From Thiobacillus sp. (GTDB lineage Bacteria > Pseudomonadota > Gammaproteobacteria > Burkholderiales > Thiobacillaceae), in the NCBI GenBank assembly GCA_016124745.1, contig WGNC01000007.1, forward strand, positions 1 through 64,000: a DNA stretch of 64,000 nt, written 5' to 3'. Of the stretch, positions 9,594 through 19,371 are shown piece by piece; position 1 is the stretch's first letter; each line of letters opens with the position of its first letter. Both the position numbers and the translations under genes were made by a program. The notes under the pieces are model-generated. The model saw nothing but the letters and a program-made list of their open reading frames with translations, was not told where the DNA came from and made no database searches.

Positions 9594-10364
9594 TTACTGT
9601 GCAGATGCACTGCTGGCATCGAGGCGCAGGAAATCGGTTTCCGTCGCGTTCTGCGGCGGCTGGAAGTTGAACACGGAATCGGTCAGATTGGGGTCGACGT
9701 TCCAGTCGCTCATCACCACCGTCGTGCTGGGGTGCGCGAAGTGCAACTTGTCGGTGACGACATACTTGAGCGGCAAGGGCGCGCCGGTCTCCGGCACCCA
9801 GATCTGGAAATCGACATCCGGACGGCTGAACACGAGGTGGTCGGTCGTGACCCCGCCGATGGCCGCCTTGCCGACGATGATGGCCGACCACACGTGTTCC
9901 ATCATCAGCGGGAAGGCGTTCGTGTAGACCAGGTCGCTGGCGGGAGCAATGATGCCGAGCGATTCGCGCGCGTAATCCAGCATGGCCTCGATGTTGTCCG
10001 GCGCCGGCACGCTGGCGAAGTAGTTGTGCGATGCGTTGTAGAGGCTCAGCGTCTTGCCGTCGTAGGAAAAGCTCTGGTCGATGATGTCGCCGTGCCGCTT
10101 GGCGAGCAGCTTGTTGGGTCGCTTGATCATCAGGATGTTCGCGGAATCGAGCTGGACCTTCTGCCCCAGATCGAGCACCTCCTCGACGGTATTCTGCGTG
10201 CGCACGCTGAACTGCTTCAGTGAAGCAAGATAATCCAGCGAGCGTTGCAGGGTCTGCACGGCGGCCGGGTCAACGGTCTGCGCCTGCGCGGGAATGATTG
10301 TGGACAGCATTAGGGTCGCGAGAGCGAAGCCTGCTGCAGCCATCCTGAAATTCAAAATCGCCAT
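9594..10364 (-). CDS. DUF2092 domain-containing exported protein
   Basis: Signal peptide ending ...PAQAQ; VDPAAVQTLQRSLDYLASLKQFSVRTQNTVEEVLDLGQKVQ; KRPNKLLAKRHGD. Confidence 0.8.
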   Translation of the reverse strand: MAILNFRMAAAGFALATLMLSTIIPAQAQTVDPAAVQTLQRSLDYLASLKQFSVRTQNTVEEVLDLGQKVQLDSANILMIKRPNKLLAKRHGDIIDQSFSYDGKTLSLYNASHNYFASVPAPDNIEAMLDYARESLGIIAPASDLVYTNAFPLMMEHVWSAIIVGKAAIGGVTTDHLVFSRPDVDFQIWVPETGAPLPLKYVVTDKLHFAHPSTTVVMSDWNVDPNLTDSVFNFQPPQNATETDFLRLDASSASAQ

Positions 10365-10409
10365 GTTGATCTCCTGTTGGAAAAACAATTCACTGCAAAT
10401 TCATCCCAA

Positions 10410-10967
10410 TTACCGCCAGCCGACCCCGCGCGCGCCCACGCCCACGCCATGGAAACCGGGGCCCACCCCGCCGCCCACCCCGATCCAGTCAATGAACAAG
10501 GCCGTTGCGCCCCCGGCCTTGGGCATCTTGCCTTCGACCAGCTTATAGCTGTAGATCATGTCCTTTCCATCAACGACTGGATGGCTGATCTCGACCACGG
10601 TGAGCGTGTTGTCGGAGCGCCCCGGCTGATAGACCGACAAGGTGGCGTTGGGCGGATCGTTGCTGAAATTATCCGGGCCTTCCGATGCCTTCCATTCGTC
10701 CAGATAGGCGGGCATCGTGAGATGCCCGGCGACCCGTACAGGCCGATCCGAGAAATAGAGCGTCTGCTGGCCGACATTGACGAGCCGCAAGGTCTTGTCG
10801 TCAGCCTTCAGATTCTCTGCGGTTTGCACGAACATCAGTTGCACCTTTTGCTGGGATGGCGTCGCCGCGGGCGTCTTGGGGGCGCCCTGGGCGAAACCGG
10901 CATGGGGCAACGCGACCAACGCGATGACCGCAAGCAGTCGTCCCGAGGGCAAGGGTATGGGGTTCAT
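10410..10967 (-). CDS. exported hypothetical protein with Gly-rich C-terminus
   Basis: Signal peptide MNPIPLPSGRLLAVIALVALPHAGFAQ; C-terminal GVGGGVGPGFHGVGVGARGVGWR; 4-bp overlap with upstream gene. Confidence 0.65.
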   Translation of the reverse strand: MNPIPLPSGRLLAVIALVALPHAGFAQGAPKTPAATPSQQKVQLMFVQTAENLKADDKTLRLVNVGQQTLYFSDRPVRVAGHLTMPAYLDEWKASEGPDNFSNDPPNATLSVYQPGRSDNTLTVVEISHPVVDGKDMIYSYKLVEGKMPKAGGATALFIDWIGVGGGVGPGFHGVGVGARGVGWR

Positions 10968-11329
10968 GGTGTTCTCCTGTATGTTTTCGTCTGTCTTTCG
11001 CCTGCCAACGCCTGAGTCAATAGTACGGTCAGAATCAAGTGCAGTGCGACCGCCGGCCAAAGCAGTATGCCGGTCGAGGCGCCGACGACGCCGAGGTAGG
11101 CGAGATAGAGCATGACAGCCACGCTGTAGGTCAACATGCCGACGAGCGGCGACGCCCAGCAGGCGACCCCAAGGCCGATCAGGGCGATGCCGGCCACACG
11201 TGCGACCGGAATGGCAATGCCCGCCAGATCCTCTCCCAGCAACAACCGCCCGACGAGCGACGGCATGATCAGCAAGGCAAGGCCCGTCCCGAGTTCTCCG
11301 AGAGCGGCGAAGATCAGCACTTTATTCAT
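10964..11329 (-). CDS. small integral membrane protein
   Basis: Four predicted hydrophobic segments; same strand and overlapping the next gene. Confidence 0.65.
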   Translation of the reverse strand: MNKVLIFAALGELGTGLALLIMPSLVGRLLLGEDLAGIAIPVARVAGIALIGLGVACWASPLVGMLTYSVAVMLYLAYLGVVGASTGILLWPAVALHLILTVLLTQALAGERQTKTYRRTP

Positions 11330-11381
11330 GACATCCGGTTGCCTGCAGTGCTACACATGTTTCGAATATTCACCGCCGCCG

Positions 11382-11401
11382 GGCCGGACGTCCGTCCGGC
11401 C
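11382..11401. other. perfect hairpin GGCCGGACG-TC-CGTCCGGCC between sulfatase 1 and the small membrane protein
   Basis: 9-bp perfect inverted repeat, no T run. Confidence 0.7.
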
Positions 11402-11408
11402 TCGGCAC

Positions 11409-13871
11409 TCATTCCGGCTTAAGGGGCTCGAGCCTGAAGGTCAGCTTGTCGATCTTGCCCGTGAACTTGAAAGGCACGTCATAGCGATACTCCAGCATCG
11501 CCACGCCGGTACGCGTGTCCTGCCCGATGTCGAAGGTTTCATCTTCAGGAAAGGTGATCGGCGTGCCGTGTTGCATCGAATTCCTGGCGACTTCCTTGCC
11601 ATCGACATAGAGCACGCCAGTGCCGCTCTTGCCCAGGCCTGGCTCGTCGACCTTGTAGTCGAAAACGATGGTGTGCTTGCCGGGGCCCAATTCCGGCCCC
11701 TCCCAGACGGTGCGCTTGAGGTCGAGCAGATTGTAGAGGAACACCACCTTGCCCCGGCCGAACCCGAATTCGCCCTTGCTCAGGAACAGGCCGTAGCCGC
11801 CAAAGCGCCCGCCCTGGGTGACGATCATGCCTTCCGCGCCGCCTTTGGGGATCTCGACCTCGGCCGTGATGGTGTAGGACTTGTTCAGGATGCTCGGCGC
11901 CGCGCTGCCCGGCACGTCGGTCAGTCCGCCCGAATAGGTGAAGACCGTTCGTCCGGCCGTCAGGCTCGGCTTCGGTGCGATCCAGCGCGTGAGCGTCGTG
12001 TTGTCGAGCGGCAACACGTCGTACTTCGCCGCCTCGAGGTAGAAGAGGTTCTGCAGCTGCTGGAGCTTGCCCGGCATCCTGGCGGCGAGATCGTTGTTCT
12101 GGGTGGGATCCTCCATGACGTTGTAGAGCTCCCATTTGTACCCGGTAATGACATCCGGTGGCGTCTTGGAGCTCAGCTCCCACGGGAAGGTCGCAGGCGT
12201 TGTAGCCGCCACCCAACCGTCATGATAGATGGCGCGGTTGCCGAGCATCTCGAAGTATTGGGTCTTGTGCCGGCTCGGGGCGTGGGCGTTGGCCTTGTCC
12301 CAGGTGTAGGCCATGCTCACGCCCTCGATGGGGTGCTGCTTGATGCCGTTGATCGTATCGGGTTGCGGAATGCCGGTCGCATCGAGGATGGTCGGCACGA
12401 TGTCGATGACGTGGTGGAACTGGCGGCGGATGCCGCCTTCATCCTTGATGTGGCCGGGCCAGGACATGGCCACGCCCTGTGCCGTTCCGCCGAAATGCGA
12501 CGGCACCTGTTTCATCCACTTGAACGGTGCATTGAAGGCCCACGCCCATCCAGCCGAGAAGTGCGGGAAGGTGCGTTCCGACCCCCAAAACTCGTACCAG
12601 AGGAACTGGTCCTTGACCGGCACCTCGATGCCATTGAAGGTCGTGAACTCGTTCGGCGTGCCATTGACCATGCCTTCGGCGCTGGCGCCATTGTCGCCGC
12701 TGATGTAAATGATCAGGGTATCGTCGAGCTTGCCGAGGTCTTCGACGGCCTGGATGACGCGGCCGATCTCATGATCGGTGTAGGCCTGGTAGGCCCCATA
12801 GACGTCCGCCTGCTTGATGAAGAGCTTCTTCTGCGCCCAGTCGAGCGAGTCCCAGCGCGGCAGTTTGGCGCCGTTGTAGATATCCTGCCCATCCGGCCAC
12901 GGCGTCAGCTCTGCGTTCTCGGGCATGATGCCGAGCTTCTTCTGGTTGGCGAAGATCGTCTCGCGCAACTTTTCCCAGCCATCGTCGAACAGATGCATGG
13001 CGCTGATCTTGTCGATCCATTCCTTCGTCGGGTGGTGCGGCGCGTGCGTGCCGCCCGGTACATAGTAAATGAAGAACGGTTTTTCCGGCGCGAGCTCCTT
13101 GAGCTGCTTCATGTACTGGATCGCCTCGTCGGCCATGGCTGTCGTGAGGTTCCAGCCTGGATTGTCCTGGAAGGGGTAGATGGCCGTGGTATTGCGGAAC
13201 AGGTTGGGTTGCCACTGGCTGGCGTCGCCGCCGACGAAGCCATAGAAGTACTCGAAACCCATCCCGGTCGGCCACTGATCGAAGGGCCCTGCCTGGCTGT
13301 TCGCGAAGAACGGCGTGTTGTGATCCTTGCCGAACCACGAGGTCGCGTAGCCGTTGTCCTTGAGGATGGTGCCGATCGTGCCCTTCTCGATCGGGATGAT
13401 CGAGTCGTAGCCCGGGAACCCGGTCGCGATCTCGCCTACCACCCCGAAGCCCACCGAGTGATGGTTGCGTCCGGTGATGATCGCCGCCCGGGTCGGTGAG
13501 CACAGCGACGTGGAGTGGAAGTTGGTATAGCGCAGCCCGCTCTTCGCGATACGGTCGAGGGCCGGGGTCGGGATGACGCCGCCGAAGGTGCTCGGCGCGC
13601 CGAAGCCGTCGTCGTCAGTCATGATCAGCAGCACGTTGGGAGCGCCCTTCGGCGGCACCACACGCGGCGCCCACCAGGCCTTCGACTCCGACGCCTTGTC
13701 CCTGATCACGCCGCCGAACTTCGGATCGGGCGGCGGCAGTTCCCGGCCGCTGATCGTGGTGGTCGCGCTGGGCGATCCGGGCTCACCGGTGGTCTGGACC
13801 GCGGTCGCGGTAAGCGACAGCGTAGCGAAAACCAGGAATGACGCGTGGGCCAAGCCGTGAATCTTGCGCAT
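11409..13871 (-). CDS. arylsulfatase, exported (sulfatase 1)
   Basis: Signal peptide; APNVLLIMTDDDGFG; CSPTRAAIITGRNHHSVGFG (CxPxR formylglycine site); C-terminal lectin-like half. Confidence 0.93.
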   Translation of the reverse strand: MRKIHGLAHASFLVFATLSLTATAVQTTGEPGSPSATTTISGRELPPPDPKFGGVIRDKASESKAWWAPRVVPPKGAPNVLLIMTDDDGFGAPSTFGGVIPTPALDRIAKSGLRYTNFHSTSLCSPTRAAIITGRNHHSVGFGVVGEIATGFPGYDSIIPIEKGTIGTILKDNGYATSWFGKDHNTPFFANSQAGPFDQWPTGMGFEYFYGFVGGDASQWQPNLFRNTTAIYPFQDNPGWNLTTAMADEAIQYMKQLKELAPEKPFFIYYVPGGTHAPHHPTKEWIDKISAMHLFDDGWEKLRETIFANQKKLGIMPENAELTPWPDGQDIYNGAKLPRWDSLDWAQKKLFIKQADVYGAYQAYTDHEIGRVIQAVEDLGKLDDTLIIYISGDNGASAEGMVNGTPNEFTTFNGIEVPVKDQFLWYEFWGSERTFPHFSAGWAWAFNAPFKWMKQVPSHFGGTAQGVAMSWPGHIKDEGGIRRQFHHVIDIVPTILDATGIPQPDTINGIKQHPIEGVSMAYTWDKANAHAPSRHKTQYFEMLGNRAIYHDGWVAATTPATFPWELSSKTPPDVITGYKWELYNVMEDPTQNNDLAARMPGKLQQLQNLFYLEAAKYDVLPLDNTTLTRWIAPKPSLTAGRTVFTYSGGLTDVPGSAAPSILNKSYTITAEVEIPKGGAEGMIVTQGGRFGGYGLFLSKGEFGFGRGKVVFLYNLLDLKRTVWEGPELGPGKHTIVFDYKVDEPGLGKSGTGVLYVDGKEVARNSMQHGTPITFPEDETFDIGQDTRTGVAMLEYRYDVPFKFTGKIDKLTFRLEPLKPE

Positions 13872-13933
13872 GGATTTCTCCTCCGTTGCCGTAAGTATAC
13901 GGGTTGGACTATAGCAATGTGGCGGGTATGATA

Positions 13934-13950
13934 CCTTGCAATTCCAGACA
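13934..13950 (+). promoter_or_regulatory. candidate shared operator, site 1 (CCTTGCAATTCCAGACA)
   Basis: 63 bp upstream of the sulfatase 1 start codon; matches sites 2 and 3. Confidence 0.5.
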
Positions 13951-14039
13951 TTATTCGATTGGCCCCGCGCGCAGCGCGCAGCGCAGGCGACGATCTGAAC
14001 CCCACAGCTCACAAGAATTGACAGATTAAGACTAGATCG

Positions 14040-15092
14040 GTGAAAAAGAACATCAAATCAGATCCTCTGGCGTTGGGTACGCTGGTGATCAGTGCACCAG
14101 GGGATGTTCGAGTCGGCCCGATCCTTGCCATCCCGGACATTCTGACCGAGCTGGGCGTCAGTCCGCAGCGTGCGTTTGCAGAAGCCGGTGTCGATCCGCG
14201 ACTGTTCCAGGACCCTGAGAATCGTATCCAGATCGAGTCGCTCGGGCGCCTCCTCGAAACGTGCGTCGCGCTCACGGGCTGCCATTGTTTCGGACTGCGG
14301 GTCGGCGAGCGCTTCGATCTGAAGGGCTTTGGTCCGCTCGGCTATCTGTTGCGGAATTCCGCCACGGTAGGCGAGGCAATACGCAGCCTGCTGTTGCATC
14401 TCCACCTCCACGACCGGGGCGCAGCGCCGGTGCTGCTCGCTCCCGATCCCTCCCGCGTCATTCTCGGCTATTCGGTCTACCGTCACGGCACGCCGGCGAT
14501 CGCCCAAATCCTGGATGCCGCCATCGCAATCGGCTACCGCATCCTGACCGAACTGTGCGGGCCCACCTGGAAGCCATTGCGCGTCCAGTTTTCGCACAGC
14601 CGACCAGGCAGTATCGTCGCTTACCGGCGGGTGTTCCGCTCGAACATCAGCTTCGAGGCAGAAGTCTCGGGCATCGCATTCGCTTCTTCCTGGCTCGAAA
14701 AGCCAATCGAAGGTGCTGATCCGACGCTCCGCGACCTCGTCGCCAAGGCGATTCTGGATGCGCAGGCCAATCGGCCGATGAATTTCGGCGACCAGGTGGA
14801 ACGCGCCCTGCCACAAATGCTGCTGAGCGGCATGGCATCGACCGAGGCGGTCGCGCGCCTGTTCGCGATCCACGAGCGGACGCTTCGGCGGCGCCTGGAG
14901 GAGGAAGGGAAAAGTCTGCAGCAACTCATCAACCAGACGCGATTCGAGCTTGCAAAACAGCTTCTTGAAAATACGGTGCTCTCCATATCAGAGATTGCCG
15001 CTGCGTTGCGGTACGACGACCCGAATGCATTCTCGCGGGCATTCCGCCACTGGGCCCTGGTCAGTCCCACGCAGTGGCGCGCCCGGCAGTAA
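14040..15092 (+). CDS. AraC family transcriptional regulator (AraC1)
   Basis: N-terminal ligand-binding-like domain; C-terminal HTH ...IHERTLRRRLEEEGKSLQQLINQTRFELAKQLLENTVLSISEIAAALRYDDPNAFSRAFRHW; GTG start. Confidence 0.92.
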   Translation: MKKNIKSDPLALGTLVISAPGDVRVGPILAIPDILTELGVSPQRAFAEAGVDPRLFQDPENRIQIESLGRLLETCVALTGCHCFGLRVGERFDLKGFGPLGYLLRNSATVGEAIRSLLLHLHLHDRGAAPVLLAPDPSRVILGYSVYRHGTPAIAQILDAAIAIGYRILTELCGPTWKPLRVQFSHSRPGSIVAYRRVFRSNISFEAEVSGIAFASSWLEKPIEGADPTLRDLVAKAILDAQANRPMNFGDQVERALPQMLLSGMASTEAVARLFAIHERTLRRRLEEEGKSLQQLINQTRFELAKQLLENTVLSISEIAAALRYDDPNAFSRAFRHWALVSPTQWRARQ

Positions 15093-15141
15093 TCCAGTGC
15101 GCGGCGATTGAGTTCAGCTTCCTGCAAATCTGATCGATGCA

Positions 15142-15157
15142 TGGCCGGAAATGCAAG
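15142..15157 (-). promoter_or_regulatory. candidate shared operator, site 2 (CTTGCATTTCCGGCCA on minus strand)
   Basis: 65 bp upstream of the sulfatase 2 start codon; same orientation relative to its sulfatase as site 1. Confidence 0.5.
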
Positions 15158-15221
15158 CTCAATTGTCATAACTTCGTGCTAGATTGATTCGATGACGCTA
15201 ACACTTGAAGAGGAGAGAAAC

Positions 15222-17765
15222 ATGCGCAAGACTCAAAGCCTGATCCGGATGCTTGTCTGCATGGGCGGCCTTGCGATCGGTAGCGGCACCGCACTCGCCC
15301 AGCAGGTCACCGGCACGCTGGGTTCGCCCAGCGCCACGACCACCATCAGCAACAAGCAGCTGCCGGCGCCCGACCCGGCATTCGGCGGCGTGATCAAGAA
15401 CGACGCCCTGCAATCCAAGGCGTGGTGGGCGCCGCGCATCGTGCCGCCAAAGGGCGCGCCCAACGTGCTGCTCATCATCACCGACGATGCCGGCTTCGGC
15501 GTGCCCAGCACCTTTGGCGGCGTCATCCCGACGCCTACCATGGACCGCATCGCCAGCGAAGGCCTGCGCTACAACCGGGTTTTCTCCACCGCGCTGTGTT
15601 CGCCGACGCGCGCGGCGCTCATTACCGGGCGCAACCATCACTCGGCCGGCTTCGGCGTGATCTCCGAGCAGTCGACCGGCTTTCCGGGCTACAACAGCAT
15701 CATCGGCAAGGACAAGGCCACCATCGGCCGCATTCTGCTCGACAATGGCTACGCGACCTCTTGGTTCGGCAAGGACCACAACACGCCGGCCTTTGCCGCC
15801 AGCCAGGTCGGCCCCTTCGACCAGTGGCCGACCGGCATGGGCTTCGAGTATTTCTACGGCTTCGTCGGCGGCGACGCCAACCAGTGGCAGCCGAACCTGT
15901 TCCGCAACACCACGCAGATCTATCCGTTCGAGGGCAAACCGGGCTGGAACCTCGTCACCGGCATGGCCGACGACGCCATCGACTACATGACGCGCATTCA
16001 CCAGACCCAGCCGGACAAGCCGATCTTCATCAAGTACGCGCCCGGCGCCACGCACGCGCCGCATCACCCGACCCAGGAATGGGTCGACAAGATCAGCGCG
16101 ATGCATCTGTTCGACGACGGCTACGAGAAACTGCGCGAGCGCATCTTCGCGAACCAGAAGAAGCTCGGCGTGATCGCCCAGGACGCCCAGATGACGCCGT
16201 GGCCGAAGGAGGTCCTGAAGCCCTGGGACGAACTCACCCCCGAGGCGAAGAAACTGTTCATCAAACAGGTCGAGGTCTTCGCCGCCTACGCCGCCTACAA
16301 CGACCACGAGATCGGCCGCGTCATCCAGCAGTTCGAGGAACTGGGCAGACTCGACAATACGCTGATCATCTACATCAACGGCGACAACGGCACCAGTGCC
16401 GAGGGCGGGCCGCTCGGCACCCCCAACGAGGTCGCGTTCTTCAACGGCCTCAACGAACTCCCGGTCGAGGTGCAGATGAAGTGGTACGACGTCTGGGGTA
16501 CCGAGCACACCTACAACCACATGTCGGCCGGCTGGTCGTGGGCCTTCGACACGCCGTTCGACTGGTTCAAGCAGAACGCCTCGCGCCTGGGCGGCATCAA
16601 CCAGAACATGGTGGTGTCGTGGCCGGCGCGCATCAAGGACAAGGGCGCGCTGCGCGAACAGTTCATCCATGTGATCGACGTCTTGCCGACGATCCTGGAG
16701 GCCGCCGGCATCCACGCGCCGGTGTTCGTGGACGGCATCAAGCAGGCGCCGATCGAGGGCACAAGCTTCCTCTACACCTTCGACGCGAAGAACGCTAAGA
16801 CGCCGTCGCGCCATAAGACGCAGTACTTCGAGATGATGGGCCAGTGGGCGCTCTACGACGACGGCTGGCTGCTGAGCACCAAGGTCAATCGCGCACCGTG
16901 GCAGGCCTTCGGTGCGGCCAATCCCGACCCGCTGAACAACCAGGTGTTCCAACTCTACGATCTCTCCAAGGACTTCAGCCAGGCCAACGACATCGCCGAC
17001 AAGTACCCGGAGAAGGTCAAGGAGATGAAGGAAAAGTTCATCGCCGAAGCCAGGAAGTACCAGGTTTTCCCGATGGATGCCTCGGTCGCGGCGCGCATCG
17101 TCGCACCGCGGCCGAACATCACGGCCGGGCGCACCGAGTTCGTCTATACCCACCCGATGGTCGGATTGCCGCAAGGCGACTCGCCGTTCCTACTCAACAG
17201 CTCCTACACCATCACCGCGGACATCACGGTGCCGGAAGGCGGTGCCGAGGGCATGATCCTCACCTCGGGCGGGCGCTTCGCCGGCTATGGCTTCTACCTG
17301 CTCAAGGGCAAGCCGGTGTTCCTGTGGAATCTGGTCGACCTCAAGCGCATCAAGTGGGAAGGCCCGGAAGTGCTCGCGGCCGGCCGTCACACCGTCGAGT
17401 TCGATTTCAAATACGACGGCCTCGGCGTGGGGACGCTCGCGTTCAACAACATGAGCGGCATGGGCCGGTCCGGCACTGGCACCCTCAGGGTCGACGGCAA
17501 GGACGTGCAGACCATCAAGATGGAGCGCACGATGCCCATGATCCTGCAGTGGGACGAGAGCTTCGACATCGGTTCCGACACGCTGACCGGCGTCAACGAT
17601 GCCGACTATCTGCCGCCGTTCGCGCTGACCGCCAAGCTCAACAAGCTGACGCTCAAGATCGACCGCCCACAGTTGTCGCCCGAGGACATCAAGAAGCTCG
17701 AGGGTGCCATGGCTGAAGCGCTGGACGGCAAGCCCCTGACACGCGTGCAACCCGGGCCGCAATAG
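15222..17765 (+). CDS. arylsulfatase, exported (sulfatase 2, paralog of sulfatase 1)
   Basis: Signal peptide MRKTQSLIRMLVCMGGLAIGSGTALAQ; CSPTRAALITGRNHHSAGFG; extensive similarity to the 11409-13871 product. Confidence 0.93.
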   Translation: MRKTQSLIRMLVCMGGLAIGSGTALAQQVTGTLGSPSATTTISNKQLPAPDPAFGGVIKNDALQSKAWWAPRIVPPKGAPNVLLIITDDAGFGVPSTFGGVIPTPTMDRIASEGLRYNRVFSTALCSPTRAALITGRNHHSAGFGVISEQSTGFPGYNSIIGKDKATIGRILLDNGYATSWFGKDHNTPAFAASQVGPFDQWPTGMGFEYFYGFVGGDANQWQPNLFRNTTQIYPFEGKPGWNLVTGMADDAIDYMTRIHQTQPDKPIFIKYAPGATHAPHHPTQEWVDKISAMHLFDDGYEKLRERIFANQKKLGVIAQDAQMTPWPKEVLKPWDELTPEAKKLFIKQVEVFAAYAAYNDHEIGRVIQQFEELGRLDNTLIIYINGDNGTSAEGGPLGTPNEVAFFNGLNELPVEVQMKWYDVWGTEHTYNHMSAGWSWAFDTPFDWFKQNASRLGGINQNMVVSWPARIKDKGALREQFIHVIDVLPTILEAAGIHAPVFVDGIKQAPIEGTSFLYTFDAKNAKTPSRHKTQYFEMMGQWALYDDGWLLSTKVNRAPWQAFGAANPDPLNNQVFQLYDLSKDFSQANDIADKYPEKVKEMKEKFIAEARKYQVFPMDASVAARIVAPRPNITAGRTEFVYTHPMVGLPQGDSPFLLNSSYTITADITVPEGGAEGMILTSGGRFAGYGFYLLKGKPVFLWNLVDLKRIKWEGPEVLAAGRHTVEFDFKYDGLGVGTLAFNNMSGMGRSGTGTLRVDGKDVQTIKMERTMPMILQWDESFDIGSDTLTGVNDADYLPPFALTAKLNKLTLKIDRPQLSPEDIKKLEGAMAEALDGKPLTRVQPGPQ

Positions 17766-17818
17766 GCGGTTGTGAGGGCTGCGCGACAGCAGACTCAGCG
17801 CGTGTCGTGAACGAATTT

Positions 17819-17848
17819 CGCGGGCCGTTTCGCAAGGAGCGGCCCGCG
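17819..17848. terminator. hairpin CGCGGGCCG-N12-CGGCCCGCG downstream of sulfatase 2
   Basis: Perfect 9-bp stem about 54 bp after the stop codon; no clear T run. Confidence 0.4.
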
Positions 17849-17925
17849 AGTTCATTCAAGCCGCAGCACCCGAGCGGCCAGCCAGTGCATTCAGAAAAAA
17901 TTGCGGTGCAGGGGAAACGCCTGGA

Positions 17926-18300
17926 CTATCTGGAACAGACAAGTTTGAGGGTGTTCCCCAAGGCGGAATCCGGAGGAATCGGCATCCAGCCGGTCGAGCC
18001 ACTGAACGCATACACCGCATCGCCAGTTGCCATGCTTCCGGAATAGCCGCTCAAGTCGTGGATTCGCATTCTGAGCGCCGGGCAGTCGATTTCACTTCGA
18101 CCAAGCTTCGACTGGACACCATCCGCGTCCTTCTGCTTCATGTCCACAAGGACCAAAGCCATTCTCATATCGCCTTCCTTGCGGACACTCGACGAGTCGA
18201 TGTAGACGATACTTGTGCTGAATTTCATGAACTGCACCCAATTGGCGGCCACCGGGAGACTGACGGTCAGGGCGAAGAGTGCAAACATCATTCGTATCAT
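17926..18300 (-). CDS. exported small protein, surface-adhesin E-like
   Basis: MIRMMFALFALTVSLPVAANWVQFMKFSTSIVYIDSSSVRKEGDMRMALVLVDMK. Confidence 0.6.
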   Translation of the reverse strand: MIRMMFALFALTVSLPVAANWVQFMKFSTSIVYIDSSSVRKEGDMRMALVLVDMKQKDADGVQSKLGRSEIDCPALRMRIHDLSGYSGSMATGDAVYAFSGSTGWMPIPPDSALGNTLKLVCSR

Positions 18301-18543
18301 GGCGCGCCCTTAGTCTCGCAAACATTCAACCGGCAGCAAGGAATGCTGCCTCGGATCAAGATACGACTGCGAGCGAAAAAAGTCGATGGACAGGAGCCTC
18401 ACGGGGGAGAGGAGACTCATCGAACATATGAGCAGGACGCGCTGCAACTGGCGGACAGGGTGCCGAAGTGGCCGGCAGAGCCCATATTGTCGCAGCAAAT
18501 GCAAAGACCATCCCGAAGGATGGCTTAGCGGGGATGCGGGCTC

Positions 18544-18948
18544 TTAACGTTCGATGGCGAGCAACTCGACTTCGAAGGTCAGCACGGTGTTGGGCGGAAT
18601 GACCCCGGGAATGCCACGAGCGCCATATCCGGTATCAGCCGGACAGGTGAGCCTGGCCTTGCCGCCGACCTTCATCTTCTGCACGCCCTGGGTCCAGCAA
18701 GGGATGACGCCACGCAGCGGAAAGGCGATGGACTCGTTGCGCTTGTATGAACTGTCGAACTCGGTTCCGTCCGGCAGCGTTCCACGATAATGCACGCGGA
18801 CCGTGTTGTCTGCAGTGGGCGAAGCCCCCTGACCCGGCTTGACATGAACCACCACGACCCCCGATGGCAGGGTTTCCGTACTTCCGGCCAGTGCGGAAGC
18901 GCTGAGGCCCAGAGTTGCGATCGCCATGAGGATTTGAAGTGTTCGCAT
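18544..18948 (-). CDS. FKBP-type peptidyl-prolyl cis-trans isomerase, exported
   Basis: VRVHYRGTLPDGTEFDSSYKRNESIAFPLRGVIPCWTQGVQKMKVGGKARLTCPADTGYGARGIPGVIPPNTVLTFEVELL. Confidence 0.95.
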   Translation of the reverse strand: MRTLQILMAIATLGLSASALAGSTETLPSGVVVVHVKPGQGASPTADNTVRVHYRGTLPDGTEFDSSYKRNESIAFPLRGVIPCWTQGVQKMKVGGKARLTCPADTGYGARGIPGVIPPNTVLTFEVELLAIER

Positions 18949-18987
18949 TGAAGTCTCCCAACGAATGAAGTGAAGCGGCTGCGGTTT

Positions 18988-19254
18988 CTAGTCCGATGAT
19001 GCGCTTTTGCCGCTTCCGGCCTTTCGACCAGGCGCGACCGGCGGCACGTAGCCCGAAATCCGGCACTGGATCCCATCGATACGCTTGTTGCCATTGAAGT
19101 GGGTGACGCTGCACTGGGAGATTTCGCCGCGTTTCATCAGGTCAGCGAGCGACTTGCGTACTTGAGACAGGGCAATCCCGGTTGCCGATGCGATCTCCAG
19201 GTCGAGTAGCTGCCCATGTTTTTTCAAGTGGCTGAGAACCAGGTCTGTCTGCAT
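18988..19254 (-). CDS. small winged-helix-like protein
   Basis: MQTDLVLSHLKKHGQLLDLEIASATGIALSQVRKSLADLMKRGEISQCSVTHFNGNKRIDGIQCRISGYVPP. Confidence 0.6.
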   Translation of the reverse strand: MQTDLVLSHLKKHGQLLDLEIASATGIALSQVRKSLADLMKRGEISQCSVTHFNGNKRIDGIQCRISGYVPPVAPGRKAGSGKSASSD

Positions 19255-19327
19255 GTCGACTCCTTTGACGTGATGATGAGCGTGTGACTCGATGCGGGTC
19301 CTCGAGCCAGTCCAGAAAATCCGGAAA

Positions 19328-19356
19328 AGCAAAAAAGCCACCCCGTGGAGTGGCCT
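19328..19356 (-). terminator. Rho-independent terminator downstream of tRNA-Asn
   Basis: On the minus strand GGCCACTCCACGGGGTGGCTTTTTTGCTTTT: GC stem followed by T run. Confidence 0.8.
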
Positions 19357-19371
19357 GAATGCAGCTTTGTC

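Noticed and set aside
11136-13499. 787-aa plus-strand ORF
   Set aside because: Antisense to sulfatase 1
15198-17174. 658-aa minus-strand ORF
   Set aside because: Antisense to sulfatase 2; shadow frame
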